Source: Camellia lanceoleosa
Taxonomy: Eukaryota; Streptophyta; Magnoliopsida; Ericales; Theaceae
Assembly: GCA_025200525.1 (NCBI GenBank)
Contig: CM045768.1
Location: forward strand, 50,910,925-50,974,924
Length of the DNA: 64,000 nt
Direction: 5' to 3'
Positions 11,719 to 23,360 of the stretch are shown one piece after another (positions within the stretch are counted from its first letter, which is position 1; the number at the start of each line of letters is the position of its first letter). Below the pieces are notes generated by a model. It saw only the letters and a program-made list of their open reading frames with translations. It was not told the DNA's origin and searched no databases. The translations under genes were made by a program, and so were the position numbers.

Positions 11719-12176
11719 GTGACTGGAGAGCTCATGATTTAATCACTTCGTATATACTGATGTTTTTTTTGTTGTCATACTTGAAAAATAATTTATAAAT
11801 AAATTCATTTAAAAAAAAAGTGACCTCTTAACTTCTTTTCATTTAAAAAATATCAATATTTCATATTTGAGTTGCCATACAAATATATTAATTTGTATAG
11901 ACTAAAGGGTTACATAGGCAAGTTTGGAATTATATTATTTGTTTTTGAGCCGGCCTGGAAATTTAATTTAAGCCAAATCATCAAGTCGTGCCAACCGTTG
12001 GGTTAGTACAAATTGTGATATTTAAAGGGTTATTTAAGATGTTTTAAATAAATATATATTTTTAATTTTTTATGAAAGATGAGTTGAGTTTGAAGTGATG
12101 TAGTAGAGAATTGATATGACTTAAATAAGATGATGTGACTTAAATAGGATAATGATTTTTTAATAGAAAAATGGTT
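11719..12176. other. AT-rich intergenic DNA
   Basis: No gene seen; low-complexity A/T-rich sequence between the hAT-like elements and the GC-rich hairpin. Confidence 0.55.
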
Positions 12177-12548
12177 GAGGCCTCGAATATGAGGTCTCGA
12201 ATTTGCCTCGAATCCCTTTTTTTTTTTTTTCTTCTTTCTTTCTTCTTCTTCGCAGAACCAGAGGGGAGGAAAGAGGAGGGGAGGCGAAGAAGAGAGAGAG
12301 GAAGGGGAGGGGAGGGGTCCGGATTCACCGTCGCAGCTCGTCGAGCTCGCTAGCTGTCCGATCGTCGCCCGATCCAAATGCCGTCAGAATACCTGCCGCC
12401 TCCGCCTCCCGGCCTCCTCCTCCTCCTCCCCCTCCCCCGGTGATTATGGCCCTCCACCGCCCACGGCGGCTCTCTTCTTCCCTCCTCCCTCTCCTTCCCT
12501 CCCTCTGGTTCCTTCGAGCCAAATTCGAGGCCTCGAATTCTAGGCCTC
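12177..12548. mobile_element. GC-rich element with ~100-bp terminal inverted repeats
   Basis: About 370 bp that is strikingly GC-rich against the AT-rich background. The left end GAGGCCTCGAATATGAGG and the right end, read in reverse complement as GAGGCCTAGAATTCGAGG, begin an inverted similarity that continues through CTCGAATTTG and AACCAGAGGG and then purine-rich GGGAGGAAAGAGG runs. The centre (12320-12410) has CpG-rich sequence with GTCGCAGCTCGTCGAGCTCG. It fits a Mutator-like or other long-TIR non-autonomous element, perhaps with captured GC-rich sequence. Several overlapping open frames here are by-products of base composition. Confidence 0.65.
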
Positions 12549-13098
12549 TATCACGACTCTTTTTAATATAGCTTTCATTTGTTTCATTGGGAGTGTTTGT
12601 TACAGCATAAATAAACTACTTATATTTTATTTTAATTTGAAAGTCTCTATTAGAATATTTTAATATAATTTCTGTTTATAGTTTATTAGACAGAAATAAT
12701 TTAAATAAATCAAAAAAATGTGATTAATTTTTCATTATCAATTTTTAACTTACACTAAGCTACGCCAAACGAATCAACTGTCTAGGGCCAAAATGAGTAT
12801 TGGACATATCAGCAAGGCTCTGCTAGTTTAGTTTGTACTTTGCAAAGAGCACTTGCCAACAAGCACAGCGGCAATGCACAAGCTAGTAACAAGCAAAGAT
12901 TGATAAAAACAAAAGGGGCATCACTGAAGATCTAAATAGCTTTTCTATTAATAATATATATGGCTATAAATTAAATTCTGTATTCCAAAATTAAGTTAAT
13001 TTCGGAGTATACAAGTTGTGTCGAAAGAGACCGGCGAAGAAAGACTAATTAATAAACACAGTTAATGTGCGATTAGAAAAACATAAATCATCATAATA
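12549..13098. other. Intergenic DNA, no gene
   Basis: Nothing recognisable; AT-rich with no conserved coding segment. Confidence 0.5.
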
Positions 13099-13289
13099 AT
13101 AAAACATGAGTACCGTGCCGGTAATTCCACAGAGATGTGATTGGAACCTCAGGTTCATACCTTCTAAGGTGTTTTAAACCTTTGTTGTAATGTTGGATTG
13201 TGATGTTGTACTCATTCTTATGCTTTCGTTAATATTATGATGCATCATCTTATACTCTCCTCAAAAAAAAAAAAAAAAAGGAAAAAAAA
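13099..13289 (+). mobile_element. Possible LINE or retrocopy 3' end with poly(A)
   Basis: A stretch reading like a plant L1-type 3' untranslated end (TTGTTGTAATGTTGG, GTTGTACTCATTC, TGCTTTCGTTAATATTATG) ends in 17 A followed by GG and A8. It could be a 5'-truncated LINE or a processed transcript. No coding sequence precedes it and no target duplication was established. Confidence 0.35.
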
Positions 13290-15637
13290 GTTTGTTGCTG
13301 TGGTGGAAGAAGAAGATATAAAAGACAAGAAGAAAATGAAGCAAATTAAGGAAACTAAATTTATTTATTTATTTTTCCTTTCCCTTGTTATATCTATGAT
13401 CCAAACAAAGCATTAGGAAATGCTTAGGATTATTTGCCAAAGATTATATATATATTACAGAAGTAGTTGAACCTACAGTTTTTGTTTATTTTAGGAGCCA
13501 TTTGCTTACTTCAGTCAGTAAAGTGATCCATTTTTTGTCAAGTTCAGATGTTGGTGGACTTTGATTGCAAAATTAAGTTTGCAAAATTATCAACAAATTT
13601 GGTCAAACTTGAATCGGGACAAAAACAGGAGTATCCCTCCCTCCATTCCTCCACCCCCAAAAGAAAGTAAGGTATAATAAGATTAAGGAAAATAAAAACA
13701 AAATGGAGGTCAATATATATACACGGCAACGCCACGCAACATGTAAAATGAGATAGGTTTTTCATTATTCAAATTAGGACTTAAAATTTATTAATTATAC
13801 CCAACATCAAAACATTTATTAAATATGCTAGGCTAACTAGACTGCATGCTTATATGAGATAGCAAATCTCAAGACACAGAAGAAGAAAAAAAATCATTTA
13901 AAAACAGGAAGGAAATTAAGGATGCTCCTTGAACTAACGCACCTCTGGCCGAACTAGCAGAGGTTTCTCCATCCTTAGCCGTTGGCATCATCATCATCAT
14001 CAAATTTCCATCTTCAGATTTGTAGCACACCTGCATTGTGATGAGTTTTATTGAGTAGCATTAATCAGGTGAGAATTATGATTTATGTGCTGTCTTTTTA
14101 AATACTTGGCAATGCTGTTGTCATGAACTCTTATTTGATTTCTCCATTGTCAACACTCAACTGATGAGTTCATTGTTCATATACATGAATTTAATGCATT
14201 ACTGGCTTCATGAGAAATTGTCTGAATATTGTTAGTGAAGACTATTGGTTTTTCCACCTACGAAAAACAAAACAAGACACAAAAATGAACACATAATTCA
14301 CATGAATTGATAGGATTTTACCAGATTTGTTGGTAGAGCTCACTTATGAAAAATTTTGTCTGTCCACATACATTTTGTGTCTAGTTTCTGATCGATTTCT
14401 GTATTCGTAGACTTATTCATTCATTTTTCTTCATCTAGCTTATGAAACTTTATTCAGGTGGTGGTTTTTTTTATTCTCATACCTCATTCTTTCCAAGACC
14501 ATCGACAACATGTCAATAATTGTACATGGAAAATGTTGGGAGCAAGAAAGAGACTTAAACAAAGAAAAATAGTAAGTGACAAGGTTGATACCACAAGCAA
14601 GAAACACCAACCAAAAAGACAAACATTTCAATACCAAAACCAGGGATTAAATTATGGGTGCGAACTAAATCTCATTAGTGATCATCCTTTCACTACCATC
14701 CTTATTAGTTCCAAGCAATAACAACAAAAATACTAACCACAACAAACAGATTATAAGTCCAAGAAATCATATGTCAAATATGGTGTCACAACATATCCGC
14801 CGGCAATGGCAGTATGAACAAAATTATTTTTTATGTTTTATACACAATTACTGTCTGAAAATATTTGGTTATGCATGAGATGGGTTAGGTCCACTGACAG
14901 GGTTCTTATGACATGCAATATTTTATTTATGTTACAAGATGTTTTATAATGATAGAATTCAAATCAATCATACCATTTTCTATAAAAATTCTATATAATT
15001 TTTTTCATTTATGCATAAAAATTCGTAAGGACTTCGCCAATTTCAAGCCTTTGAGGTGATACTGAGGACACTTCACATAGTTCGATTCCTTTACCTCTAA
15101 TGTTGTGTTTCTTGGATAGATGGGATGCGATTGAACCTATATATAAAGTTCACAAAGGGAAAAGACAAGAAGAATGGGGATGAAAACAAAAATAATGAAT
15201 TTTTTTTATGTTTAAAATAAAAAAATAAAAAAATTAAGTTCGAAAAAAAACCCATCAATTTCATATTGTTTTCATTTATGTGTGAAAATAGTTTTCAAAA
15301 AATTTAAAAACAACGTTTTGGTGTTTCATAAAATTGGGGAAGTTTCAAAAAATTTGTCCAAAAACAGTTTTTCAAATAATAATTCACCAAACATATGAGT
15401 GTTTTTTGTGTTTATTCGAAAAATATTTCAGAAATCAAAAAACAAAAGCATAACCAAACAAGCCCATATTGGACTTTGTACTTTTTCAAAGCTCTTATCT
15501 TATCTTGGCGTGGTCCAATGGTCTAACTTTACAAGCCAATGAATTGGCTTATGTTGCCTTATCTTGCTCCAAATGGCAGTTGTTTAACATAGCACATTCT
15601 CATCTTCATGAAAAAAATTTCACCCCCAATTGTTCTC
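13290..15637. other. Upstream intergenic region of the transporter gene
   Basis: No gene is called. On the minus strand, 13920-14040 has a CAG acceptor-like site followed by about 40 codons including five consecutive ATG, but no neighbouring exon supports it. About 15215-15470 resembles an AT-rich MITE remnant ending in AACCAAACAAGCCC. Confidence 0.45.
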
Positions 15638-15645
15638 TATATATT
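15638..15645 (+). promoter_or_regulatory. Candidate TATA box of the NPF8-type gene
   Basis: CTATATATT lies about 105 bp upstream of the chosen start codon at 15747, in a CT-rich context (TTCTCTATATATTGCAG). The position suits a plant core promoter with a leader of roughly 70-80 nt. This is inference from position and sequence only. Confidence 0.45.
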
Positions 15646-15746
15646 GCAGTTCTAGTTCACCTTTTGAGCTCCACTTATTCAGTGTTTTGAGTAAATCTCA
15701 AAACATAACAATTGCAAATCAAGCATATACAGTTGGTGAAAAAGCC

Positions 15747-18158
15747 ATGGTGGAAGAAGAAGATAACTATACAAAGAACGGGACAGTAGATTTCCGCGGT
15801 AACCCTGCCAATAAGAAGAAAACAGGAACTTGGAAGGCTTGCCCCTACATCCTAGGTATATATATTTATGTTTACATTGGTTATTCATGTTGGCAGAACT
15901 TGATTGTTGTGATAATTTATTGAATTACCTGCAGGGAATGAATGCTGCGAAAGATTGGCATACTATGGAATGAGCTCCAACTTGGTGCTTTATTTCAAGC
16001 ATCAACTCAACCAGCAGAGTGCAACTGCTGCTAAGAATCAATCAGATTGGTCTGGTACATGCTACATCACACCGCTGATCGGAGCATTTCTTGCTGATGC
16101 CTATCTAGGAAGATACTGGACTATTGCAGTCTTCTCAATCATCTATGTCATTGTAAGTCCGGTTTGTTGAATTTCATGTGCAACAAAATAGTTTGAAACT
16201 CAAGCAATAAAATGGTTTTAAAACATTGTAGACATAATAATTCACTTGCAAAGACTCAAAAGCATGGTAGAATGATTATGAACACATCAACAGAAAAATT
16301 AAATAAAACAAATGAATGTTTCCAAAACCTTGCATTGTGCACACTGAAATATCTCAATTCCATGTAGGGAATGACCCTGTTGACATTGTCAGCATCAGTG
16401 CCCGGCATAAAGCCATTCTGTTATGCAAAAGATGATTGCAACCCAACACATACACAGAGTGCAGTCTGCTTCATAGCCCTTTACCTGATAGCACTCGGAA
16501 CTGGAGGGATTAAGCCTTGTGTCTCAACCTATGGAGCAGATCAGTTTGATGATGCTGATGAAACCGAGAAGAAACAAAAGAGCTCTTTCTTCAATTGGTT
16601 CTATTTTTCAATCAATGTCGGTGCACTTGTTGCCACGTCTGTGCTGGTTTGGGTACAAGACAATGTGGGTTGGGGATGGGGTTTTGGAATCCCAGCTGTG
16701 GCCATGGCAATTGCAGTAGCAAGTTTCTTTTCTGGTACTCGCCTGTATCGGAACCAGAAGCCCGGAGGTAGCCCTCTGACAAGAATCTGTCAGGTGCTAG
16801 TAGCTTCTGTGAAGAAATATAGGGTTAGAGTTCCAGCAGATAAGACTCTTTTGTATGAGACTGCTGATACAGAATCTGCTATCAAAGGAAGCCGCAAGAT
16901 TGATCACACCAAAGATTTTAGGTGAGCATCGGAATTGATGAGTTTGGCTTGCTGTTTTCAGTCAAAATGTAAGGACATGAAAAATGGTTCCTCTGTTTAT
17001 TTAACAAGGTTTTCATTTAGCATTCATTTAATACTCTATAAGTGATTGATCTGCCTAATTAGAGGGCATCCAGTAATCTGTATCATCCAGAAAAGTTATT
17101 TTAATCAATAGTTATATCATAGTTCATCATCTCATGAGTAATATATGGAATTGAAATTTAAGATTGAAGTTAACTTCTTGCAAAAATGATGATAACAATT
17201 TGAAATATTATCATTGTTTTGGTTTGAGAAATTTTATATTTGGAGCAAGCATGCAAATTATAGAACTCACTTTGGATACCATGAATGTAACCACTCACCC
17301 AATGTTGTTAAATGCAGTTTCTTGGATAAGGCAGCTGTGCAGAAACAATCAGATCATAAGGGGGGCTCAATAAACCCATGGAGACTATGCTCAGTGACCC
17401 AAGTTGAGAAGCTGAAAGGCATTGTGCGATTGCTTCCAATATTTGCAACTGGTATCATCTTCTCTGCTGTATATAACCAAATGAGCAATTTTTTTTCGTT
17501 GCAAGGTGAGAGAATGGATACTCGTGTTGGCAACACTAACTTCAGGATCCCACCACCATCACTTGGTATTTTCGACATCTTCAGTGTCATTTTCTGGGTC
17601 CCAGTTTATGATCAAATCATTGTCCCTGTTGCCAGAAGATTCACCGGTCACAAAAGTGGATTGACTCAACTCCAGCGAATGGGCATTGGGCTCTTCATAT
17701 CCATCTTGTCCATGCTAGCTGCAGGGACATTGGAGCTTGTTAGACTTGGAATTGTAAGAAGGCATGACTACTATGACCGTACTGAGATGCCCATGTCCAT
17801 ATTTTGGCAGGTTCCACAGTACTTCCTTGTTGGGTGCGCAGAGGTTTTCACCTTCATTGGACAGTTGGAATTCTTCTACGAGGAAGCACCTGATGCCATG
17901 AGAAGTTTGTGCTCTGCTCTCTCACTCGCCACTAATGCACTAGGAAGCTACTTGAGCTCACTACTAGTAACTATTGTTGTCTCAATTAGTGCTAAGAATG
18001 GGAATCCTGGATGGATACCGGACAATTTGAACTATGGTCACCTTGACTACTTCTTCTGGCTCTTGGCTGTGCTGAGCGTGCTCAATTTAGGAGTTTTTAT
18101 CTTGGTGGCAAAGTGGTATACATACAAAAAGCCAGTGGAGACTACTGATGATGTCTAA
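15747..18158 (+). CDS. NPF8-type (PTR/POT family) proton-coupled peptide transporter
   Basis: Four exons (15747-15855, 15935-16152, 16368-16921, 17318-18158) with GT-AG introns join in frame to 573 aa, normal for plant NRT1/PTR (NPF) transporters. Visible motifs are the proton-coupling ExxER (ECCER, residues 39-43), GTGGIKP (153-159), the GADQFDD stretch, the PTR2 signature [13 protein letters not shown] (184-196), the central loop with GSRKIDHT, and [16 protein letters not shown] near the C terminus. The pattern fits 12 membrane helices with a long loop after helix 6. The sequence most resembles di/tripeptide transporters of subfamily NPF8 (AtPTR1, 2 and 5). Family members move di- and tripeptides with protons across the plasma or vacuolar membrane; which membrane is unknown here. 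The start at 15747 is preferred over the upstream in-frame ATG at 15630 because it matches family N termini. No defects seen. Exact substrate is inferred. Confidence 0.93.
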
Positions 18159-18696
18159 AATGAGTGGCATTGTGTAAGCAATATAGTTGTGCACTTTCTT
18201 AGTTTCTTGCTTTTACTGTACTGTGATTCAAGCTGTGTAAATACTGTCTACTTCAAATATCATCTGCTATATACTGTATGTGAAGAATATGATCAATAGT
18301 CTACTACAATAAGGTTGTGTCACTTGAACATGTAAAACAAATCACGCACAATCAGAAAGAAAATGAACTTTCCTGCTTTATTTGAGACACTTTCAGGCCT
18401 AGAAACTGGAAGTTCAGTTACTACCATAAGTTCTTCATCTTTTTTTGGGTCAGCTAAATTCTTTATTATCATACACCAATTCGCATGTGAACTCCTTTAA
18501 CACCTTATCTTAGACACTATAGCAGACTTTTGGATTTTGGACTTGGGGATTATGGCAGTCATCAATATGGTTAAAGATTTTATAAGGCGCGGAACTTTTC
18601 CAGGCATGTAATTTCAATCAGTCATATACATTTTGATTTTTTTTCATTTTTACACCAAACCAAACAAATTCAATTTTTCCCAAAACTAACCCCAAT
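18159..18696 (+). other. 3' flank of the transporter gene
   Basis: T-rich sequence fitting a 3' untranslated region, with AATAA-like words near 18308, runs to about 18.35 kb. Beyond that I see no gene until the tRNA. Confidence 0.4.
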
Positions 18697-18707
18697 AATA
18701 AAAAACA
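18697..18707 (-). terminator. Pol III terminator T-run for tRNA-Glu
   Basis: Read on the minus strand, a run of six T follows the tRNA 3' end by about 7 nt, the usual RNA polymerase III stop signal. Confidence 0.6.
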
Positions 18708-18711
18708 CATT

Positions 18712-18783
18712 TCCGTTGCCGGGATTTGAACCCGGGTCTTTTGGGTGAGAGCCGAATATCCTGACCAACTAGACTACAACGGA
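18712..18783 (-). tRNA. tRNA-Glu (anticodon CTC)
   Basis: 72 nt. The acceptor stem TCCGTTG/CAACGGA is perfect. The T arm reads CCGGG-TTCAAAT-CCCGG, matching box B. The D arm has AGTTGGTC. The anticodon loop CTCTCAC gives CTC, decoding GAG (Glu). It closely matches plant tRNA-Glu. The anticodon stem TTCGG/CCAAA has one C-A mismatch at its centre, which may lower folding quality. It has no intron, and 3' CCA is not encoded, as usual for nuclear genes. It faces the transporter gene. Confidence 0.88.
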
Positions 18784-19507
18784 ACTTCAAATCGATCATA
18801 TAAATGGTAGAAACTTTCTCAACTAGCTCTATGAATTGCTTACAGGTAAGAAGCTCCAGAATTTATATGATCATGTCAATCTTTAGCATACACATATGGA
18901 CCAAAAAAAATAAACACGGAACGCAAATAGCACTTCTAATGTACAATACAGCAACAAAATCCTGTTTCAGAGAAGGAACAAAGAGAGGAGAAAAAACCCA
19001 ACACTGTCCCACTTCATATAGCTTGAGAGAAGGAAAAAAGAGAGGAAAACAAAAGTATTCCATTGAGACATTTCATCAAATAACAAGTAAATATGGTGCA
19101 TGCATACTTAAACTCACATATTCATCAGCAACAATAAATTTGCAATCATTCACAAATTCACAGACTTTACAAAGAGAATTAATTCAAACCCTAAAACCAA
19201 CCATAACAACAAACAATTGCAATTAGAGAATAACCCATTTTGAAATCATCGCAAACGCAACACCAGGCCTCAAAAATCAATCATAAATGCTCAGATTCAA
19301 TGCATTTCAATCGATTAATGCAATTACCAATCAAATTTTTAACCTAGAACACAACCCAAGAAAGGTTAGAGCGCATAGATTACTGTCTTCCAAACTAACT
19401 TTATGAACCCTAGAGAGAAGGGGAGGATGAGTTTATGGGAAGGGTAATTCTGTCCTTACAAAATTTGGTTTTTATTTTTTTAGAAACAACCTTTTCTTTT
19501 TTTGTAA
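18784..19507. other. Intergenic DNA with non-coding open frame
   Basis: A 140-codon open frame (18804-19226, plus) has low-complexity, Thr/Ser/Lys-rich content, an internal near-repeat (AGAAGGAA.AAAGAGAGGA at about 18970 and 19026) and no family resemblance. I treat it as chance. Confidence 0.5.
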
Positions 19508-20318
19508 CTAGCCTATTATTCGTGCTATGCACGGGATAATTATAAATATTTATATTTATTTTTATTTTTTTTAATATATAAATTAAATATATGGGATTTG
19601 ACCGAGGAGTTTGAAAGAATTTAATAAGTATTTATTTATTTATTTAAGAGGTATTTACACAATAATTACATGGGTCTCTTGGGATACAAAAAGTAAGGAA
19701 ATTAGGATTTCATTTATTGCGTTATTCATTTAATAAGTGTAATTATTATAAATTAAGTGTTTATTGTAATTAATCGTGTAATTATTACAATCTTTGAACC
19801 AATCATCAATCACCAAGTCAATTTTTTTAAAAAAAATATTAAAAAATCAGGAAATTAGAATTTTTTAATATATAAATTAAATACATGGGGTTTGACCGAG
19901 GAGTTTGAAAGAATTTAATAAGTGTTTATTTATTTATTTAAGAGGCATTTACACAATAATTACATAATATATAAATTAAATACATGGGGTTTGACCGAAG
20001 AGTTTGAAAGAATTTAATAAATGTTTATTTATTTATTTAAGAGGCATTTACACAATAATTACATGAGTCTCTTAGGGATGCAAAAAGTAAGGAAATTAGA
20101 ATTTTATTTATTGCGTTATTCATTTAATAAGTGTAATTATTATAAATTAAGTGTTTATTGTAATCAATAGTGTAATTATTACAATCTTTGAACCAATCAC
20201 CAATCACCAAGTCAATTTTTTTTTTTAAAAAATATTAAAAAATCAAGAAATTAGGATTGACATGTTGAAATTTCCACAAACCTTGAATTTTAAAAGACCA
20301 TTTTCCTAAATATATAGA
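19508..20318 (-). mobile_element. Non-autonomous Helitron, minus strand
   Basis: Read on the minus strand it starts TCTATATATTTAGG (20318 downward) and ends with hairpin CCCGTGCATAGCACG (19535-19521) and CTAG at 19511-19508. It is flanked by A/T as Helitron insertions are. It matches the plus-strand copy at 29668-30084 along most of its length. An internal segment containing GGGTTTGACCGA(G/A)GAGTTTG is repeated (near 19590, 19890 and 19990), making this copy about twice as long. No protein is encoded. Confidence 0.8.
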
Positions 20319-20810
20319 TTTTGAAATATTTCTTACTAAAACATATATATATTTTTTCTTTCTCTCCCTCCCTTTTTTTCTTCTCACTCTCTCTGCTGCT
20401 AATAGTCAAGCCACACCCAATGGACATTTTATTTAGAAGGAAATAAATATTTTAAAAGAAAATCAAAATCAAAATATTAATTCATGTTTCATATATTTTC
20501 ATACTTTTACCTATTTCAATACCCTTTTTTACCAATATATTGATCGAAAGTTTGGGTGAAATAACAATAAATCTTAAAATATGATTTTATGAACTATTTA
20601 GTTTTTTTTTTTTTTTCCTTATGAATCTAAAGGCTCCACTAAAATGAAAATTACACAAAAAGATAGCTATTTGCACATTTTGATTTAATTTTTTAGGGAT
20701 AAAAGTGAGTTTCTCCAAATGTGAAATTATACATTTAAACAATCCGCATTGTAAATATTTTGGATTTAGGATACTTACGTGTAGGTCCTAATAAGTGGAC
20801 TTATTGTCTA
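20319..20810. other. Intergenic DNA, no gene
   Basis: CT-rich (20360-20400) and AT-rich sequence; nothing recognised. Confidence 0.5.
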
Positions 20811-21010
20811 ATAGGTTCTATAGAAAAAATTTGTCATAAAAAAAGTCACTAATTGTAAGTTTTAGCGACAATTTGTAAAAATCATGACAAAAAAAGTCAC
20901 TAATTGTTAATATTTAGCGACATATATAAAAAATTGTCACAAAAAAAATTTATTTTTAGCGACAATTTTACCAAGATTTATTTCCAAAATTTATTTTTAG
21001 CGACAATTTA
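20811..21010. repeat. Iterated TTAGCGACAATTT repeats
   Basis: The words AGCGACAATTT and AAAAAGTCACTAATTGT recur four to five times, partly as inverted pairs with ATTGTCAC. They resemble terminal repeats of an AT-rich plant DNA element, but no full element is delimited. Confidence 0.45.
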
Positions 21011-21600
21011 TGAACAAGAATGTAACACTTCAACAACGTAACACTCCAATGTAATACACTAAAAAAATTTCTTAATATATTTTTCTCAAACGTAACAACG
21101 TAATATTCTAAAAAAATTCTTTAGCGTACTTTTTACAAACGTAACACTCTAATCAATGTAATCCCAAACGTAACACTCCAATGTAACACATACAAAAATA
21201 CGAAAAAAAAATTTTAGTGTACTTTTTCCAAACATAAGACTCACAGTTTGAAATTATACATTTGCTCAAAATTTACTAAGGAATTTATGTATTCCATTTG
21301 GAATAGTTTGAAGAATCTCACATACATTAAGGAGTTTTTTTGTGTGTGTACATTGGAGTGTTACACTAATTTATTTTATTTTATTTTATTTTTTTTTGTG
21401 TTACATTGGAGTTTTACACTAAAGAATTTTTTTGAAGTGTTAATTTTGGAAAAAGTACACTAATTTTTTTTTGTTATATGTTACATTGGAATATTACACT
21501 AAAGAGTTTTTTTTAAATGTTACATTGGAGTATTACATTTTGAAAAAAAATACACTAAGAAGTTTTTTTTAGAGTATTACGTTTGAGTGTTACCGTTTAA
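21011..21600. repeat. Opposed arrays of GTAACACTCCAATGTAA repeats
   Basis: The left half (21011-21235) carries about six iterations of (A)CGTAACACTCCAATGTAAC and TAGTGTACTTTTT-related words. The right half (21340-21595) carries their reverse complements (GTTACATTGGAGTGTTAC). They enclose a segment (21246-21330) that recurs in direct orientation at 21594-21668. The whole is a large imperfect palindrome of short repeats without coding potential. Confidence 0.6.
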
Positions 21601-21956
21601 AATTATACATTTATCCAAAGCTTACTAAGGAGTTTTTATACTCCTTTTGAAATGTTTGAAAAATCCCATATCATTTTAGAATGTTTGAATAATCTTATAT
21701 TTTAAGTCATTTTTGTACTCATTTTCTAATGTTTGAAGAATCTCACGTTTCAAGTCATTCAAAATAATAATAATAAAAAAGATTCCCATATAAAAATTTA
21801 TTCAAAATTTGATTTCTATAGGTTGTGTATCTTATCTTTCTACCACAAAAACACAAAAAAAAATAAAAAAATGAAATCTATACTATATATTAAGCAAAAG
21901 GGGGTTTTTAACCCCAAGACATGTGGAAGCTCCAATCTCCTAATCCTAATTTTCTA

Positions 21957-22415
21957 ATTTTTTGATTTTAAAAAAAAAAAAACCTCAGCATTTATTGACT
22001 TCTCACAACCCGCAATCCCTTTTGACTTTTCTCATAATTATTGCAACACCCTTTTCAATTTCTCCCATACACTATGGTTACACACAAAAAAAAAAGAAAG
22101 AAAAAAAAAAGATAAGAATTTAGCTATAGATCTCAAAAATATATAACATCTAAATTTGAATTATGATTTAATAATATAATTATGTATTTTTTTTTATGTA
22201 TATCTATCAAAATTTTAAATCACTTAATGGGACAAATTAATCAATTTTCCAAAATTATTGATTTTTAATTTACAAAATAGACTGATTTATTTATTTATTT
22301 TTTGATTTTTAAAAAAAAACCCTCAGCATTTATTGACTTCTCACAACTCACAACCCCTTTTGACTTTTCTCATAATTATTGCAACACCTTTTTCAATTTC
22401 TCCAATACACTATGG

Positions 22416-22472
<57 letters not shown>

Positions 22473-22640
22473 GATAAGAATTTAGCTATAGATCTCAAAA
22501 AGATATAACATCTAAATTTGAATTATGATTTAATAATAAATTATGTATTTTTTTTATGTATATTTATCAAAATTTTAAATCACTTAATGAGACAAATTAA
22601 TCAAATTTCTAAAATTATTGATTTTTAATTTACAAAATAG
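21957..22640 (+). repeat. Tandem duplication of ~340 bp
   Basis: Two copies (about 21957-22290 and 22300-22640) share CCTCAGCATTTATTGACTTC, CATAATTATTGCAACACC, CACTATGGTTACACAC and ATTTAGCTATAGATCTC in the same order. They differ mainly in the length of the CA/A tract. Confidence 0.75.
22419..22452 (+). repeat. (CA)n microsatellite
   Basis: About 17 CA repeats followed by a run of A, in the second copy of the duplication. The matching place in the first copy has only CACACA and A-runs, so the array expanded after duplication. Confidence 0.9.
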
Positions 22641-22839
22641 ATTAAAAAAACTATTGACTGATTTATTTATTTAATAACAAAAATATTTCATAATCTCTCC
22701 CTCCTAATCTCTCTCACAAATTTTTAAATTTTTTTTAAAACTTGCATTCTTTTTCTCTTTCCCAAAAAATAATATAATATTTTTTAATTAAAGTTGTAGA
22801 TATCTACCTATATTTTATATATTATATTATAACATAATA

Positions 22840-23360
22840 AAAAAAACTAAAAAAAATCTTTAAAGTTTATCTAAATAAACTTTAAATCAATAAAACTCAC
22901 ATGTATATCAGATATCTAACTCACATCATAACTTACCTAAATAATAATAATTAAAAACAAATGGAAACCACAAATAAATTAAATTTAAAAAAAAAGATAC
23001 CCACAATTCCATCTTAAATAAATTGAAAAAAAAAATACCCGAATAAAAACCACACAAAAATAAAAATAAAAATAAAAAGATATATCTATCTATCTATCTA
23101 TATATATATCTATACTATATATTAAACTAATTTTTTTTTTAAAGTTTATCTAAATAAACTTTAAATCAATAAAACTCACATGTCTATCGTATATCTAACT
23201 CACATCATAACTTACCTAAATAATAATAATTAAAACAAATGGAAACCACAGATAAATTAAATTAAAAAAAAAAAGGTACTCACAACTCCATCTTAAATAA
23301 ATTAAAAAAAAAATACCCGAATAGAAACACACAAAAATAAAAATAAAAAGATATATATAT
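22840..23360 (+). repeat. Tandem duplication of ~270 bp
   Basis: Copies at about 22845-23110 and 23137-23360 share GTTTATCTAAATAAACTTTA (a perfect 8-bp hairpin), CTAACTCACATCATAACTTA, AAATGGAAACCACA and CCATCTTAAATAAATT. Each is followed by a Helitron-like ATACTATATATTAA start. Confidence 0.7.

Noticed and set aside
12030..12571. Five overlapping open frames of 60-122 codons on both strands
   Set aside because: They arise from the GC-rich inverted repeat, where stops are rare. Their translations are low-complexity (Arg/Lys/Pro/Ser runs) and mirror each other.
13920..14040. Minus-strand exon-like stretch with five consecutive ATG codons
   Set aside because: No adjoining exon, no family resemblance, and the ATG run is a short trinucleotide repeat.
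18804..19226. 140-codon plus-strand open frame
   Set aside because: Low-complexity composition with an internal nucleotide repeat, no family motif and no splice or promoter context.
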